Origin: Branchiostoma floridae
Taxonomy: Eukaryota > Chordata > Leptocardii > Amphioxiformes > Branchiostomatidae
NCBI RefSeq assembly: GCF_000003815.2
Contig: NC_049989.1
Span: 12,839,549-12,903,548, forward strand
DNA: 64,000 nt
Reading direction: 5' to 3'
The notes below the pieces were generated by a model that ran no database searches, had not been told where the DNA came from, and saw only the letters and a program-made list of their open reading frames with translations. Position numbers and translations under genes: made by a program. How positions within the stretch are numbered: the first letter of the stretch is position 1; each line of letters begins with the position of its first letter. Below, piece after piece: positions 1-13,000 of the stretch.

Positions 1-66
1 AGAGGATGATAATAAACATGTAAAGATAAATCATCACAACAAATTTTGTATCATCATCATATAATG

Positions 67-180
67 TGACGTCATTTAGCTAATTAGGGCGGCCATCTTG
101 GATTTTTACCAATGACGTCAAGAAATCAGCATAAATTATACATTTGGAATCATGAAGTCGCGAACTTCCTTCTGACGTCA
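67..180. promoter_or_regulatory. Cluster of three perfect CRE palindromes with a YY1-like site
   Basis: TGACGTCA occurs at 67-74, 113-120 and 173-180; CCAAGATGGCC lies on the minus strand at about 92-102. This could be a promoter upstream of the carbonic anhydrase or part of a repeat; no first exon could be identified nearby. Confidence 0.3.
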
Positions 181-843
181 AAGGATCTAAAATCTGACTG
201 ATATATAGAATCTGCGCAGGCGCCAGCTTCGCCATAAATCACATTGTGTTGAATAATAACTTCATGACCAATGAAACATCAAATCCAGAGGATCCTTACT
301 ATTATCAAAACTTGGTCATCTACATCAGAGCCGACCAGCCAACACTCAACCGAGACGGGGGTCGATATAGCTTGCCAGACATTACTCGAGTCATGTGTCC
401 TTAAGGTCATATATTCAGCGTAAATTTATCAACGTCACGTTAGAAGACGTTCGACGTAAGGGAATGCAAAAGTAAGCAGGCGAATTCACGTCACTGTCTC
501 CCTGTAAAAATCATCTTATGTTTCCTTGTAGTGGATTGTCAGAGTACCCCAAAATTGGTATGAATTTTCATCTTCCGCTCCCGACGTTTTGAAATTTCAA
601 ATTTCCAGTCCTTCAAAGCATTAACATCAGTAATTCAAAAGACAGAAAGTCTTTTGGGGCCTTGGAGGGGTAAGTTCGGAAATTATGATTTCGCTTATTT
701 TTCCTGACATTTATGCATAGTTATGCTTCTTTTTAATCTCTAAATGTATGATTTCGCTTGGTTTGGTTGGTTTTTGATGTAAATACTTTATGGGAGGCAA
801 AAAAATTGTATGAAGACCCAAACACATCCCTGACATCTGTCTC

Positions 844-1299
844 TAAAGCCCCCTTCACACGAGAGCAAGAATGGGCCGGATGCCGTCAGAATGAGAATTC
901 TTTTCTATTCCCGGCAATTTGTAGTATATCTTAGAAATTATCACTGAATTCCAGCTACTTGTGCCCGTTCTTTAGGCTGGCCCGAAAGTTTTTGACATGT
1001 TAGAAACTGTCGAGGTGCATATGAAGTGGAGAAATATTGAATGGCACTCAAAGTGGATTCTTAGTGTATTCTAACTATGTATGACTCGCATTCTACAACA
1101 TTCCAACATTATTCGATTCTTATCCCATTCGATGGAGAACCGAAACGGCAAGCCACTTCGAATCTTGCCAGAATTGGGTCAGAAGAATATCTGAAATGCG
1201 GTGAGAATTTCTAGAATACACTACGAATTCAAAGGAGTAGAAAAGAATTTTCATTCTGACGGCATTTGGGCTCATTCCTCCTCGTGTAAGGGGGATTTA
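844..1299. mobile_element. Fold-back element, TAAAGCCCCCTTCACACGAG ends
   Basis: Left TAAAGCCCCCTTCACACGAG, right CTCGTGTAAGGGGGATTTA, with GCCGTCAGAATGAGAATTC inside in inverted form near the right end. Confidence 0.65.
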
Positions 1300-1619
1300 A
1301 GGTCCATTTGGAATTCCCACGCGAAATGACCCTGAATGTGGCACGAATTTTGCAAATACTTCATTCCGGCTGGTTCTGCTTGATTCCTGCTAATTCGCTT
1401 TCAATGTGAAGTCCCTATAACAGTCTACCGAGCAAAGAACATCCTCGCATCTGTGGATTTTTGCTGACTTAAGTGACAAACGCTATTAACGAATTCAGGG
1501 TGCTTCATCACGCGACGTCTGTGAGCTTGGGGGATTTAGGCAGCGCTCTGAGCGTCAAGGCCCATCTTACGTGGAAAGTTTCTGCATCTCATTGACGAAA
1601 CTGAATGTAGGCTCAGGTA

Positions 1620-1925
1620 AAGGTAGTACCATAGCCATTTTGAGGGACAGTGAATCTGTATCTAGGGCACTGTATCTAGGATACGGTATTGGGAGGCATA
1701 GCCCACCTCTTTCCTTCCACCACCCTTTACCTCCGCACCCAAATTTAGGTACACTTTGCTACCGTCTAGATGGAGTAAGGAAAGTCGTGTAAAGTTCCTT
1801 TCCCAAAGTTATGCTTTAGCATTTCCCAAAGGCACAACACCGGCAGCATGTCTGGGGAGTCGAACACATGATCTCTAGGTTCTGGGGCGGACCAAACATC
1901 CTAACAGTCATGCCAACATGACGCC
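1620..1925 (-). repeat. tRNA-derived SINE-like repeat
   Basis: On the minus strand, a Pol III A-box-like GTTGGCATGACTG is followed by a B-box-like GTGTTCGACTCC about 50 bases later, then CCTTTGGGAAATGC and ACACGACTTTCC runs typical of a SINE body. Part of the tail (ATCTAGGATACGG) resembles 58170-58260. Recognition is by pattern only. Confidence 0.5.
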
Positions 1926-2185
1926 ACACCATTGACAAAATTGTTGCTATTTATTTAGTCGTGCACAAGAAAACGATAATGGTTGGCAGAACAAGACATT
2001 CATGATCGATGTCGGAAATGACCGAACATTCTCTATCAGCAAAATATAGGCCACTCTACTCTGGCCCGTAAAGGGAACACTGGCATACACGTTGGTTAAC
2101 AACATTTCCTTGATTGAACACGAAGTCCTGGACCTTAATGACTTCTTGATGGTAATGCCCTTTTATGTTTTGACCTCATTACACG

Positions 2186-3210
2186 AGATACGCGCGTCGT
2201 CGTGACCGCACGCGATGGAGAGACTTTAATGGCTCTCTCGTGCCGCCGGGGTCATTAACAGTCACGAAATGTCTACTAGAGGCTTCGTCAAGCAGAGGCG
2301 ACGTTCTTTTGCTTTTTAACAGTCCTCCCAGCTGATTGGCGCCGCGCCTCTGGTAGATAGCTCTGATTGGCTGCTCGTCACCCACCTAAGCACTCCTAGA
2401 CCTGGTAAATAGTTCTGATTGGCTGCTCGCCACAAACTTAATCCGTCGTCATGGATTCGATTGGTTAACTGCTCCCTCTACTCTATCAATCGATTGGCGC
2501 ATCTTAAGTCAAATTCAGAGATTCGATTTGTTATCTATAGAATCTTATCTGCTACTTGTACGCTATCAGCAGATTGGCACAACAACTCTGGTAGATAGAT
2601 CTGATTGGCCTCTAGTCACATACCTTAGTCGTATCTAGGGATTTGATTGGTTAACTGCTCCTTGTAAGCTATCAACTTCTTGATGGTAATGCCCTTTGGT
2701 GGATAGTTCTGATTCACACAAGATACGCGCGTCGTCGTGACCGCACGCGATGGAGAGACTTTAATGGCTCTCTCGTGCCGCCGGGGTCATTAACAGTCAC
2801 GAAATGTCTACTAGAGGCTTCGTCAAGCAGAGGCGACGTTCTTTTGCTTTTTAACAGTCCTCCCAGCTGATTGGCGCCGCGCCTCTGGTAGATAGCTCTG
2901 ATTGGCTGCTCGTCACCCACCTAAGCACTCCTAGACCTGGTAAATAGTTCTGATTGGCTGCTCGCCACAAACTTAATCCGTCGTCATGGATTCGATTGGT
3001 TAACTGCTCCCTCTACTCTATCAATCGATTGGCGCATCTTAAGTCAAATTCAGAGATTCGATTTGTTATCTATAGAATCTTATCTGCTACTTGTACGCTA
3101 TCAGCAGATTGGCACAACAACTCTGGTAGATAGATCTGATTGGCCTCTAGTCACATACCTTAGTCGTATCTAGGGATTTGATTGGTTAACTGCTCCTTGT
3201 AAGCTATCAA
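2186..3210. repeat. 490-base direct duplication (2186-2675 and 2721-3210)
   Basis: The two copies appear identical at a period of 535 bases, separated by 45 bases. A further 23 bases (2140-2162) recur at 2675-2697, and 2697-2720 recur near 3229-3253, so the join is composite. Each copy is itself made of degenerate units with CTGGTAGATAG, CTGATTGGCTGCTCG and GATTGGTTAACTGCTCC. No coding function; identical reading frames are by-products. Confidence 0.85.
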
Positions 3211-3629
3211 TCAAATGACGCAACTCTCCTGGTGGATAGTTCTGATTCACACAAATAATTCACAGAAAAATAAATCATTTCAGTTAGCGAGTAAGATCAC
3301 TCTAAGTACACTTTCCTCGTCGTATTAGGGAAGATTCTAACTCATTGAGGTCGTCAAATGTATTTGATTGTATGCACGGAATCGTATTACCATCTGAAAC
3401 GATTTGAGTAGGGTGAACTGACGTGCCTGTGCTCTAAACCTCATCTAACATGCCCCCTCCCTGCTTACCTCACCAACCAGAAACTTTTTAAGGATAAAAT
3501 ATCCTGTATTAGTAGCTGATATATCAATCTTTGCTGGTGATTAACATTGTCAATTATTAGCTTATATTCCAACATATAGGAAAAGTCGACAAAAATACTC
3601 GCCGTATATACTTCAGCCTTCCTCAAGTA

Positions 3630-3990
3630 CGCATGATCAGCCAGTGAGGACCTTGCGATCAGTTGATGTAACGGGTCATAGGTGCCAGGAAGTCTGTATC
3701 ACCCTTCCATCTCTATTGAGTGATGATTGATGATGATACCTTCTCATTACGAATGACCAGCCAGTGAATACCTTACGATCACGTGATGTAACGGGTCATA
3801 AGTGCCAGGAAGTCTTTACCGCCCTCCATCTCTGTTGACTGGTGATGATGATACCTTATGTAACTATTTCTTACCTTTTTCTCATTACGCATGACCAGCC
3901 ATCGAATACCTTACGATCCCGTGATGTAACGGGTCATAAGTGCCAGGAAGTGTGTACCGCCCTCCATCTCTCCTTACTGCTTGTTTGATG
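3630..3990. repeat. Minisatellite, three ~115-135-base units
   Basis: Units starting near 3631, 3750 and 3887 share CATGACCAGCCA, GATGTAACGGGTCATAAG, TGCCAGGAAGT and TGATGATGATACCTTCT. Ends 55 bases before the carbonic anhydrase exon at 4045. Confidence 0.8.
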
Positions 3991-4044
3991 ATGATACCTT
4001 CTGTACTGATTTCTTACCATTTTCTCTCTCTTTGTCACCCACAG

Positions 4045-4086
4045 CCAACGCTCAGCATGGAGGGTGGGGCTACTCTTCTGACAACG
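4045..4086 (+). CDS. Carbonic anhydrase, first visible coding exon
   Basis: A pyrimidine-rich acceptor ending CACAG precedes it and AACG|gtaagc follows. It encodes NAQHGGWGYSSDN and leaves one base that the next exon completes as Gly, giving W-G-Y then N-G-P as in the family. Entering phase requires one base from an upstream exon that should carry the signal peptide; none was recognised in 1-4044. Confidence 0.8.
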
Positions 4087-7000
4087 GTAAGCTAATCTTT
4101 CTACACTACTTTATAACCTAGAATCTTTGCGTATATGTTTCTTTGTGGAGGAGGGGGTGTACTACTTTACATATACATGTTTTTTATCATTCCATACGAT
4201 GGTTTCGCTGCTATCTTTCATTAGTGATGTGTATGTATGAGACCGTGCTAATGCAAACTATGAGGTTGGCATCTATAAAGAATTCATATGTGATACTCTG
4301 ACAATTCCTTCATTTGAACGTTTGCTTAATAGAGCTATCTGTTTTGAATAACAAGGAAATACCACGGTGGCATTGAGATCCATAAGGTTTCTGCACTGCC
4401 GTAAAAGGCATGTTTTCTAGCGTACGGCTTTATTGTATGTCAGTTAACAAAACCCTGCGCGCAAAAGAATTCAACACACGTATTGGGAACAACAGTGGTT
4501 GCCCGTTGTGCTTCGACGTTGAAAAGATCTGTGTGTATTGTGCTGCAGTATCCGCTATGGAAAAGGAAGTGCGTTGATCATGAGTTCAACGGGAGCTGGG
4601 GGGAGAAAGGGAAAATGAGAGGGGGAGAAAGAAAGAGAAAGAGAAAGAGAGAGGGAGGTAGAGAGAGGGAAGGGAGAGTGGGGAAAGGAGATAGAGAGAA
4701 AGAGATAGAGAAAGGGGATAGAGAGAGGAAAGGGAGAGAGGGGGATAGGGGAGGGAAAGAGACGGGGAGGAAAGGAGAAGGAGGGAGAGTGATTCAGAGA
4801 GAAGTAGAGACAGGTGAGAAAGAGGGAGAGAGAAAGAGAGAGACAGGGATAGAGGTTGAAGAGCGAGAGAGCGATGGTGAGTAGAGAGAGGGAGACATTT
4901 CAAAGACACCATTAAAGAGCACGCGTACTGCTCTTAAACCATTTGATAGACTGTATATACGGGCCTGGGTTTACCTATACTAATGGAACCCCTGTAGTGT
5001 CCATCTGTCGTGTCATAATGCTGCTCCTAATACCATAAGCTCAAGATTCACTACATCAGAAACTACATGGAGAGATCACAGTGGGTGTGTGGGAACATCT
5101 CGATATATTAATCATATTGACTGTTTCTTGACTACTCGTTTTAGTATTGCATTGTGTTTCAGGGTATTTTCAGATTAAGATTAATAAGGACTAGGTCTTG
5201 TCAAACTTAAAGTGGCGTAATAACTAGTGCTTAATCTCATCAGCATGCGTTTGAAATATCACCAAAAGTTCAATAAAACATGATATGGTGAATACAATAA
5301 ATGTTTAAATTAGTGTCACTTCCAATGCATCAAAATAAGTTACAATTACTGCCGTCATCTACATCAAATAAAATTTTCGATTAATGTAAATTCTTGGTCA
5401 TTACAAAGAAACAATACTATAAACGTACGGGCTATGGCTATTAATCTATTTTTGTCCATATCAATTCTACATAAAGGAATGTAAGGCAATAACAATAAGG
5501 ATGCCTTTATGACACGATCACATATAATCACTCGTTGTCTATGTACGATGGCCCATAGCGCATTTACGTTGACCCCAAACTGTCGCCTATGTCATAAAGT
5601 CGTCAAAGCGAATCATTTCCTAATAATGTGCCTCCGAAGGGACATCCTTAAAGTCTGCACGCAATATTACCACAGACATGCCAATAACGTTATTGCCAAA
5701 CGGTATAAAGGATGGCCCCTAAAGATGTACACTTGCAACCAATCACAAGCTTCAGATCTCGCTGATCGATTTTAAACTTAACGGTCCTTTATGCAGTTCT
5801 CGTCCCCAGAGTAGAGAGGCTTGTTCTCGTCCCCAGAGCAAAGACGCTTGTGTAACCAGGACAAAGAGAGATGTTCTACACGGAATCTTGCACAGATCAA
5901 GCATTCGTAAAGGATTCATACAAATTCTTTCATGAAAAAAGAACACCTTTACAAAATAAATGTGACAGTATACGCAGTATCACCACAGACAAGTCAATAA
6001 CGTTATAACGTTATTGCCAAACGGCAAAAAGGATGATCCCTAAAGGGTTACACTTGCAACCAATCATAATTTTCAGATTCCGCTGATCGATTTTAAACTT
6101 AACGGTCGTTTGTGCAGTTCTCGTCCCCAGAGAAAATTCGTTTTTGTAACCATGACAAAGAAAGATGCACGGCACTAAATTTTTAAGTACACCTAAAGGC
6201 GCGGCTACTTACGTAAATGCATAATTTCATGAAAACACATTTACGCACGCTTTAAGGAGTGTTTAAAGACTGTAATATAGTTTTTTGTTGGAACAGAACA
6301 CCTGGAGTCCCGGGTTGAAGAATGTACCCTGTGATAATCGATGCCATCTGTCTCATTGTTCTGCGCACTTAGAGTCTGACAATGTGTTAACAAGGTCGGC
6401 CGTTAAGAGTACCACGGGACCTGGCACTGATGACCTTACTGTCTGATGGCACAACAGGCAATAATGAGGACAGAAAGACAGGATCAGTGAAATAATCAGG
6501 CAATTTACAATGCCAAGGACGCCGCTTGGTACTTTTTGATTCTGCGATGGGTCGAAGCGAAGTGTTTAAAGTTGGTATGACAGAAGTACCACTGTATCAT
6601 TTGCTTGTAAGGTGTATACTAACCAGCATCTAAGACATGCTCTTCTCCCATGTTTTTTCCTTATCAAAATTGAGCCGAACAATGTCAAAGGTGACATTTC
6701 ACATTTTTTTGCCTACGGACGATTGCATCGTCATTACCTACCATGTCCACAAACATGTCCCTGTAGCTCAACTGGTAGCAGCCTCACAGTTGTGCGACTG
6801 GTTTCAATTAGTTGGTAACTGGAAGACTAGGGCATCTCGGTTGGGGCCGCTTTGTATTTTGGAAGGGACGTAAGATGTGTCTCGAGCACGTTAAAGGGGA
6901 AGGGAAGGCAACACCTCCCTGTACAAGACATACCCTGCTACTGAAGCAGCAAAGAATCTTGCTGCCCTATGTGGCGCTAGACACTATAAAGGTTTTTAAA

Positions 7001-10000
7001 GAACCACCGAACCATATCCATCCATTGTACACATATGTTCACTATAGGGTACTGCGAAGTACCTAGAATTGGCGTCAGTACAAATCCTGTAATACCAGAG
7101 TAGCTCTCCCAATTCCAGACGGCAAATCTTCTTATCACTTCCTCGTAATAAAAACACATAGAAGGATCTAAGATTCACCGCCAATATTAGAATGCCTTTC
7201 CCGTCCAATTTTCATGTCTTTGGGGGTATAAATAGAACCTCTCTTCCGGCAAGGCTATAAAGTAGCGTTGAAAGTATTGATTTTTTTCCTGTATAATGGA
7301 AGAAAAGCCCACTTTATTGAACTCTCGGCGTTATCTAAGAAATGTATCTCGTAATGTATGTGAAAGATTCAGCCGGATGGGCCCCGAGGTGGCAATCTCA
7401 GGGATCAATTCAAAAGTTTAGCAAATAACTGATAGAAATCGAACATATTATACAAAAGAATAGATACGAGGACTACCTTGTGTAAATTTGTGGCATATAG
7501 CCAAAATGAGAGACGTTTGACAGAACACTTGTTGGAGAAACTGAGTTGCTGGTTTTGTGATTTTTTTCTTCAAACAAACATAAATAAACAACTAGTAAGG
7601 CAACAATTTCGACAAAATGCAGAATCTATCGACTGTAGCATTTTGCCAAGCTACTCGCACACAATAATCTACCATTAGGCTCTACGTACAGTATTGTGTA
7701 TTGTACAAAAACTGTTCGTATCCATGATATACAGATAATATGCTAATTTTTAATGTTAAAGAGATACAATTAATAGGCTAACGCTGTTCTAATTGGTCGC
7801 AGCAGTTCTTGTCTAAATGTAATTTTGTTGGTTTATGAGAACCCTAGCCTGACAGAAGAAAAGGACTTAAATGAAGACACCAGAAAAAGCAATATGTATC
7901 ACCCCATAGGGGAAGACAGAACTTATACAGTAAAATTAAACGTAGAACCTCTTTCACTTACAACTCTATAACTAAATCTGTGTAGCGGACACATTTCCGC
8001 ATGAGAGGCCTTCAAGTCTGCTATAGAATGATGGATGGAAATTTAAATCACCAGAGAAAGTGGACCAATACATCCTTATAATGACAGAATCATGTACAGA
8101 TGCGCAGTTGTACAGGTCTATCCGTTATATAATCACTATTCAGTATTCAGCACCAAGGAAAGGGTGTCACGCGTCGGCTGGAAGGCGCCTGTAGGGCAGA
8201 CATCGAAGTTAGGGCTGTCCATAGGAAAACATGTTAAAATATACTGAATGAAGGCTTAGAAAAAGTACTAACCCATATTTCAATCATGAAAATTCTTCTT
8301 CACCAGGATGTCACTCGGGTCTAGTCTATAGCCATTCAAAGGAAACAGGGGGTTGTTCGGCTCATTCTCCGAGAAAAGCTCTGTCTTTTTAAAGAAACCT
8401 CACCCTTGACCCCGGTCCCCTCCTGATACAACCGGTAGCACCCTACAACTAAAACCTGTCCTTACACCAACTAAACTGCTGAACTGAACAAGTTTTGACC
8501 AAAACAGGAAAGCTTAGACCCTACCTGTCCCTTCTAACTCAAAAAGTCTCCAGATTGGGCAAAAATGTTCAACGAAAAGGAGGATTTTTTAAGGATTTTA
8601 AGTCACACCCAATTCCCACTTTTTGCCCTCTACCGCGCAACGCAACTCAGACGTCAGCCCTGTAACGGAAACGGCGAATTACTGCTCTTCAAAGTAAAAG
8701 TAATATAAAAAAGACGAAAGACTACGATGCCATGTGAGCTATACAAGGAGCGGTAGTAATTCTATGTGAAATGCTTGTCAACGTACCCACACGAAGGTAT
8801 TTCTAAACGATCTAACTAAATCTGACCCACATAAACATTTCGATAAATCTTGACAAATCTTTGTCTTTGAAGATTAAGGTCTGTTTCTTTAACTCTAATT
8901 TCTTAATGTGCTTACTTACTTGGGCCTACTGCCCATCCTTGGGCATAGGCCACGAACTAGCTGCTTCCACCTCCGGCGGTCCTGGGCTATTTCTTCCAGC
9001 TGACCCCATGTGTAGCCAGACTCCCTCACGTCCGCCTCCAGGCTTCGCCTCCAGGTGTTTCTTGGTCTTCCCCTCTTGCGCTTTCCTGTGGGGTTCCATG
9101 TGAAGGCTTCCCTCACTGTGCTTGAGGCTGGCTTGCGCAGGGTGTGACCCACCCAGGTCCACCGCTTACGTAGTATTTCTACCCCTACTGGTACCTGTCC
9201 GGTGCGTTGCCATAGTTCTTCATTACGGATGGTATTTGGCCAATAGATTTTCAATATCTTCCGTAAGCAGGTGTTGATGAATGTTTGTACTTTCTTTGTT
9301 ATGCCGACTGTTGTTCTCCATGTCTCAGCACCATACAGTAGAACAGGTTTTACCATGGTATTGAACATCCGGATCTTGGTATCGATGTTCAGATCTGAAC
9401 ATCTCCAGACTTTATCCAGTTGTTTGAATGCTGTTCTTGCCTTTCCAACCCGTGCCTTTACGTCTGCCTCTGTCCCACCCTGTTTATCCAGGACGCTTCC
9501 GAGGTACGTGAAGTTGTCCACTTCCTCTAGAGGTTCTCCAGCCAGGGTTATGGGGCTATTGCAGTAGGTATTGACCTTGAGGATCTTAGTTTTTCCGCTA
9601 TGGATCTTGAGGCCTAGGGTAGCTGAGCATTTGTCTATGGAGTTGGTCTTCTCTTGCATCTGCTGCTGTGCATGGGAGAGGAGGGCCAAGTCATCTGCGA
9701 AATCCAGATGTGCCCCTCATTCTTAATGTGCCCCTTGACATTTTTTCTCCCTTCTTTTCTTTTCCCCGTAACTGCCTGTTTTCCTTCCCGTTTCTTTATA
9801 TATCTATTTGTTAAGGTTCTCCAACGTATACAGTAGAAAGTACGGTGTTTTTTGTTAGAAGATACCGTTTTAAGGTATTGTCGCCATAACAAAATTCGAA
9901 CCTCTTTCTTCATCTTTGTAGCCACTTTTCGTCCGATGTCTCATTTGTCATAAGACTTGTGATGTCAGCAGTACAGTTGGACGATTTGGCCAATTTTATG

Positions 10001-13000
10001 GCAGGCGGTTGAGTGACAAGTCTTGCCCTCGGGGCGGCCTACAAATCTCCAGAGTGTCGTTAAACCTCAATTATGTTCTGTCATATTGAACTGATTTCCT
10101 GCTAAAATTGTCATTTATTTAGGTGCAATCCACGTAGTGCTTCGTCTTACCAGCATAATGACGTGCATTTACAAGCGTGTCAATACTGTAAACCTAGACC
10201 TAAGTAAGTAGAGTCAAAGGCCATACCAAGAAAACTTCATGGAGGACATTAGTGCGTTCACTAATCTTTGACTTATGTTGAAATATGGAGATTTCTTTTC
10301 CCTATTGAAATTATGAACATGACGAGAAATTACCAAAGTAGGGAAATATGTCATGTGGTAGCCTTGATTGTACTTGGTATTGATTATTATAACGGATACA
10401 TATACAGCAAAAGACTCTAAAACATGCATGTGATCTTAACTTGAAAGTTTATCTGTGTTGGTAGAAGTCATTCTTGAAATAGTTGAACTATAATTTCCAA
10501 CACAAAAATTGGACTCACCCAAATATATACTTCCTGCCACCTATGATCCACTGCTCACTGAGTCACGTGTTCTATCTGCATAACGTGACGTCATGACAGG
10601 AGTGGATTGTTCATTCCTTGACGAAGACTGATCGAAAATTTGGGTGAGTCCAATTTTTGTGTTGAAAATTACAGTTCAACTATTTCAAGAATGTATGTGA
10701 TCTATCAACTTTGAAATATTCCATTGGTGATGACACCCATGTTTTCAACGTAAACAGACTTCTAAAGGAGAAAACTTGGCATTCCTCACATGTGCGCTTT
10801 CATGGCATACTTTACACCGTGCAGTGTATTGTTTAATACTTGCCCCACCCTCTGGTTAATGGAATACCATACCTACTCAAAGAGACCAGCATCGCAAACA
10901 CCTTAGGGAGATCCTATGGCTAATTCAAAGGCCAAATGTCTGTAAGCATACCATAGACTTTATTACCGATTGTTCCCTTAAGTGTATTCCCCACACGATA
11001 GGATGGACCGTCGCCAAGTCTCGGTATCTCTGGGGAAACGTAGACAAAAGCCCAGAAAGACATTCCCTAAAGTAAAGAGGTTGTTTAAAAGGAAAGGAGG
11101 CATCGAGCTTTTCGGTATTTGGGATCAGGCCCGCCCACCCCCGCAAGACAACTTAACTCTTGTACTCAAACAAAATGATCTAGTTGACTTATTATAACAT
11201 ACTACGTAGAATTTTAGAATTATCATCCTCATTGTTGTCATCCTCGCCTCATTGTCTTCAAATCAATTCAGAGTTTTGATTTAAAACATGATAATTCCAG
11301 AATCTATTATAGTCACCGACCACCTTTTACTTCCCCAACCGAACTTTTCTGACTATTGATTGCCTTGGTCATATTTACAAACAAATCATCTTTCAGGAAC
11401 TTAGTTTAATATGAAGGACGACAAAACACACAAAACATAGAAATCATTAGTATGATTTCTGTACTTAGTCTAGTATATTTCTTGATAAACACTTTTATTT
11501 TTAGTTTCCGCAAACATCTTGGCGGAGGACCGGTTTGGAAATAAGAGGAGCAATTCAATTCAACAATGGTGTTGCTGCCCCTCCCTGTGGCCATATTAAC
11601 AGCTATACGGATATCCGTGGTGCTAATGCTTTTACGAGAAATTTATATATCTATTGTGTGTTATTTGTTTAAGTTCAGTGACCCACACACATCCCTGTAG
11701 GAGATTCGCGCCATACAGGATGGAGGGAAATCAACACCTACTCGGCAAGCACAGTTTGGTTAGGCAACAACTGGATGTTGATAACCTTTCTATAAGCCGA
11801 CTGGGGGCAGATTCCCGGTGGGCAGCTGACTCCCTTAGGCCAGCTACACTCCATGGCCAGCTTTGATAGGATCTTATGCCACCAAAGTTGCCGTCATTAT
11901 GAAATCTATGTGGTTAGGAAGGTTGACCAATGGTTAAACACACAGAGTATGATGGTTATACATTAATTGCCATTCGCTATTTGTTTTGAAAAATTTTCAA
12001 AAAATGTTTAATCATAATACGTAACTCGCCTAGTTGTGCTAATGTGTCCGAATGTTTCCTCACTGGCTGGATAAATTTTCATTTTGTCCTTCCATTGTTT
12101 TCTCACTAATGAATTGCCAAAGAACTTAATTTGCATTGGATATTGATAGCTAGGCATGGAAGAATTCTAAATATGATTTTGGACTTTCTTGTTCTGTCTG
12201 GAAGGTGTTCCTTATTAGATACTGATATAGTAAATCTATCAAACTAAAATATCTGAACCTAACAATACTACACGAAATCACGCAAAGCATTCGTGAAGCG
12301 CACATAATTTATTTAAGAAAAAACGCACCTTTACGCACGCTTTAAGGCATGCTTAAAGATTGCATTTCGCTCAGTGCTGATTCTTCCGCTCACGTCTTGC
12401 CGAAGCACTTTACGACTAGAGCCATACGACATGATAAACATCCATATCCTGCCGCCCTTCCCAAAATCGAATTTTCGTCCGACAGTTATCTTGGTAACGA
12501 CTCCCGCTGAATATTACCCGACACATCCCCGGTGACATGGAGGGTGGGCAAAATTGGGTTTGAAGAGACGGTGAGACATCCGTCATCAGGCGGCCTTTCC
12601 TGACCCGTGTCTGGATACAACCTTCGCCGGAGGCGCTGTCTTGTCGGAATCACCCGGCCGTGTCATCACTGTTGTTAACGGTAGGCCCGGGGACGCCGTC
12701 AAGACCGGGTTGTATTCTATACGAGCTTAGCTACAGTCGTCTTTCAGCAAAATTGTGAACGGCGTCGGTCAATGGAGCTCTTTATGGTGTCACTTGGAGG
12801 AAAGAAAAGTAGTGAATAGCCTTGCAAGTTGAATAACCTCGCACGGTCAAGGTGGTATCTCACTGCAATTGTGGCACCGGTGAGGCACTGCGGGGTTCGA
12901 AAGATCGCTCAACAAATTTCAGAGATGAAGAACGAGTTTTCTTACGTCGTCTTGTAATGCATATAACATGCCGTATTTCTCAATATCTGAATTATAAACA

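Noticed and set aside
2179-2920. Two identical 68-codon minus-strand frames
   Set aside because: Copies of one repeat frame created by the 490-base duplication; no homology recognised.
3630-3990. Regularly spaced repeats resembling a CRISPR array
   Set aside because: Units are over 100 bases, adjacent and similar along their length, in a eukaryotic intron: a minisatellite.
4483-4912. 133- and 108-codon frames on opposite strands
   Set aside because: Low-complexity Arg/Glu/Gly and Ser/Leu products of the GA purine tract.
9271-9567. 98-codon plus-strand frame
   Set aside because: Antisense of the LINE reverse transcriptase fragment.
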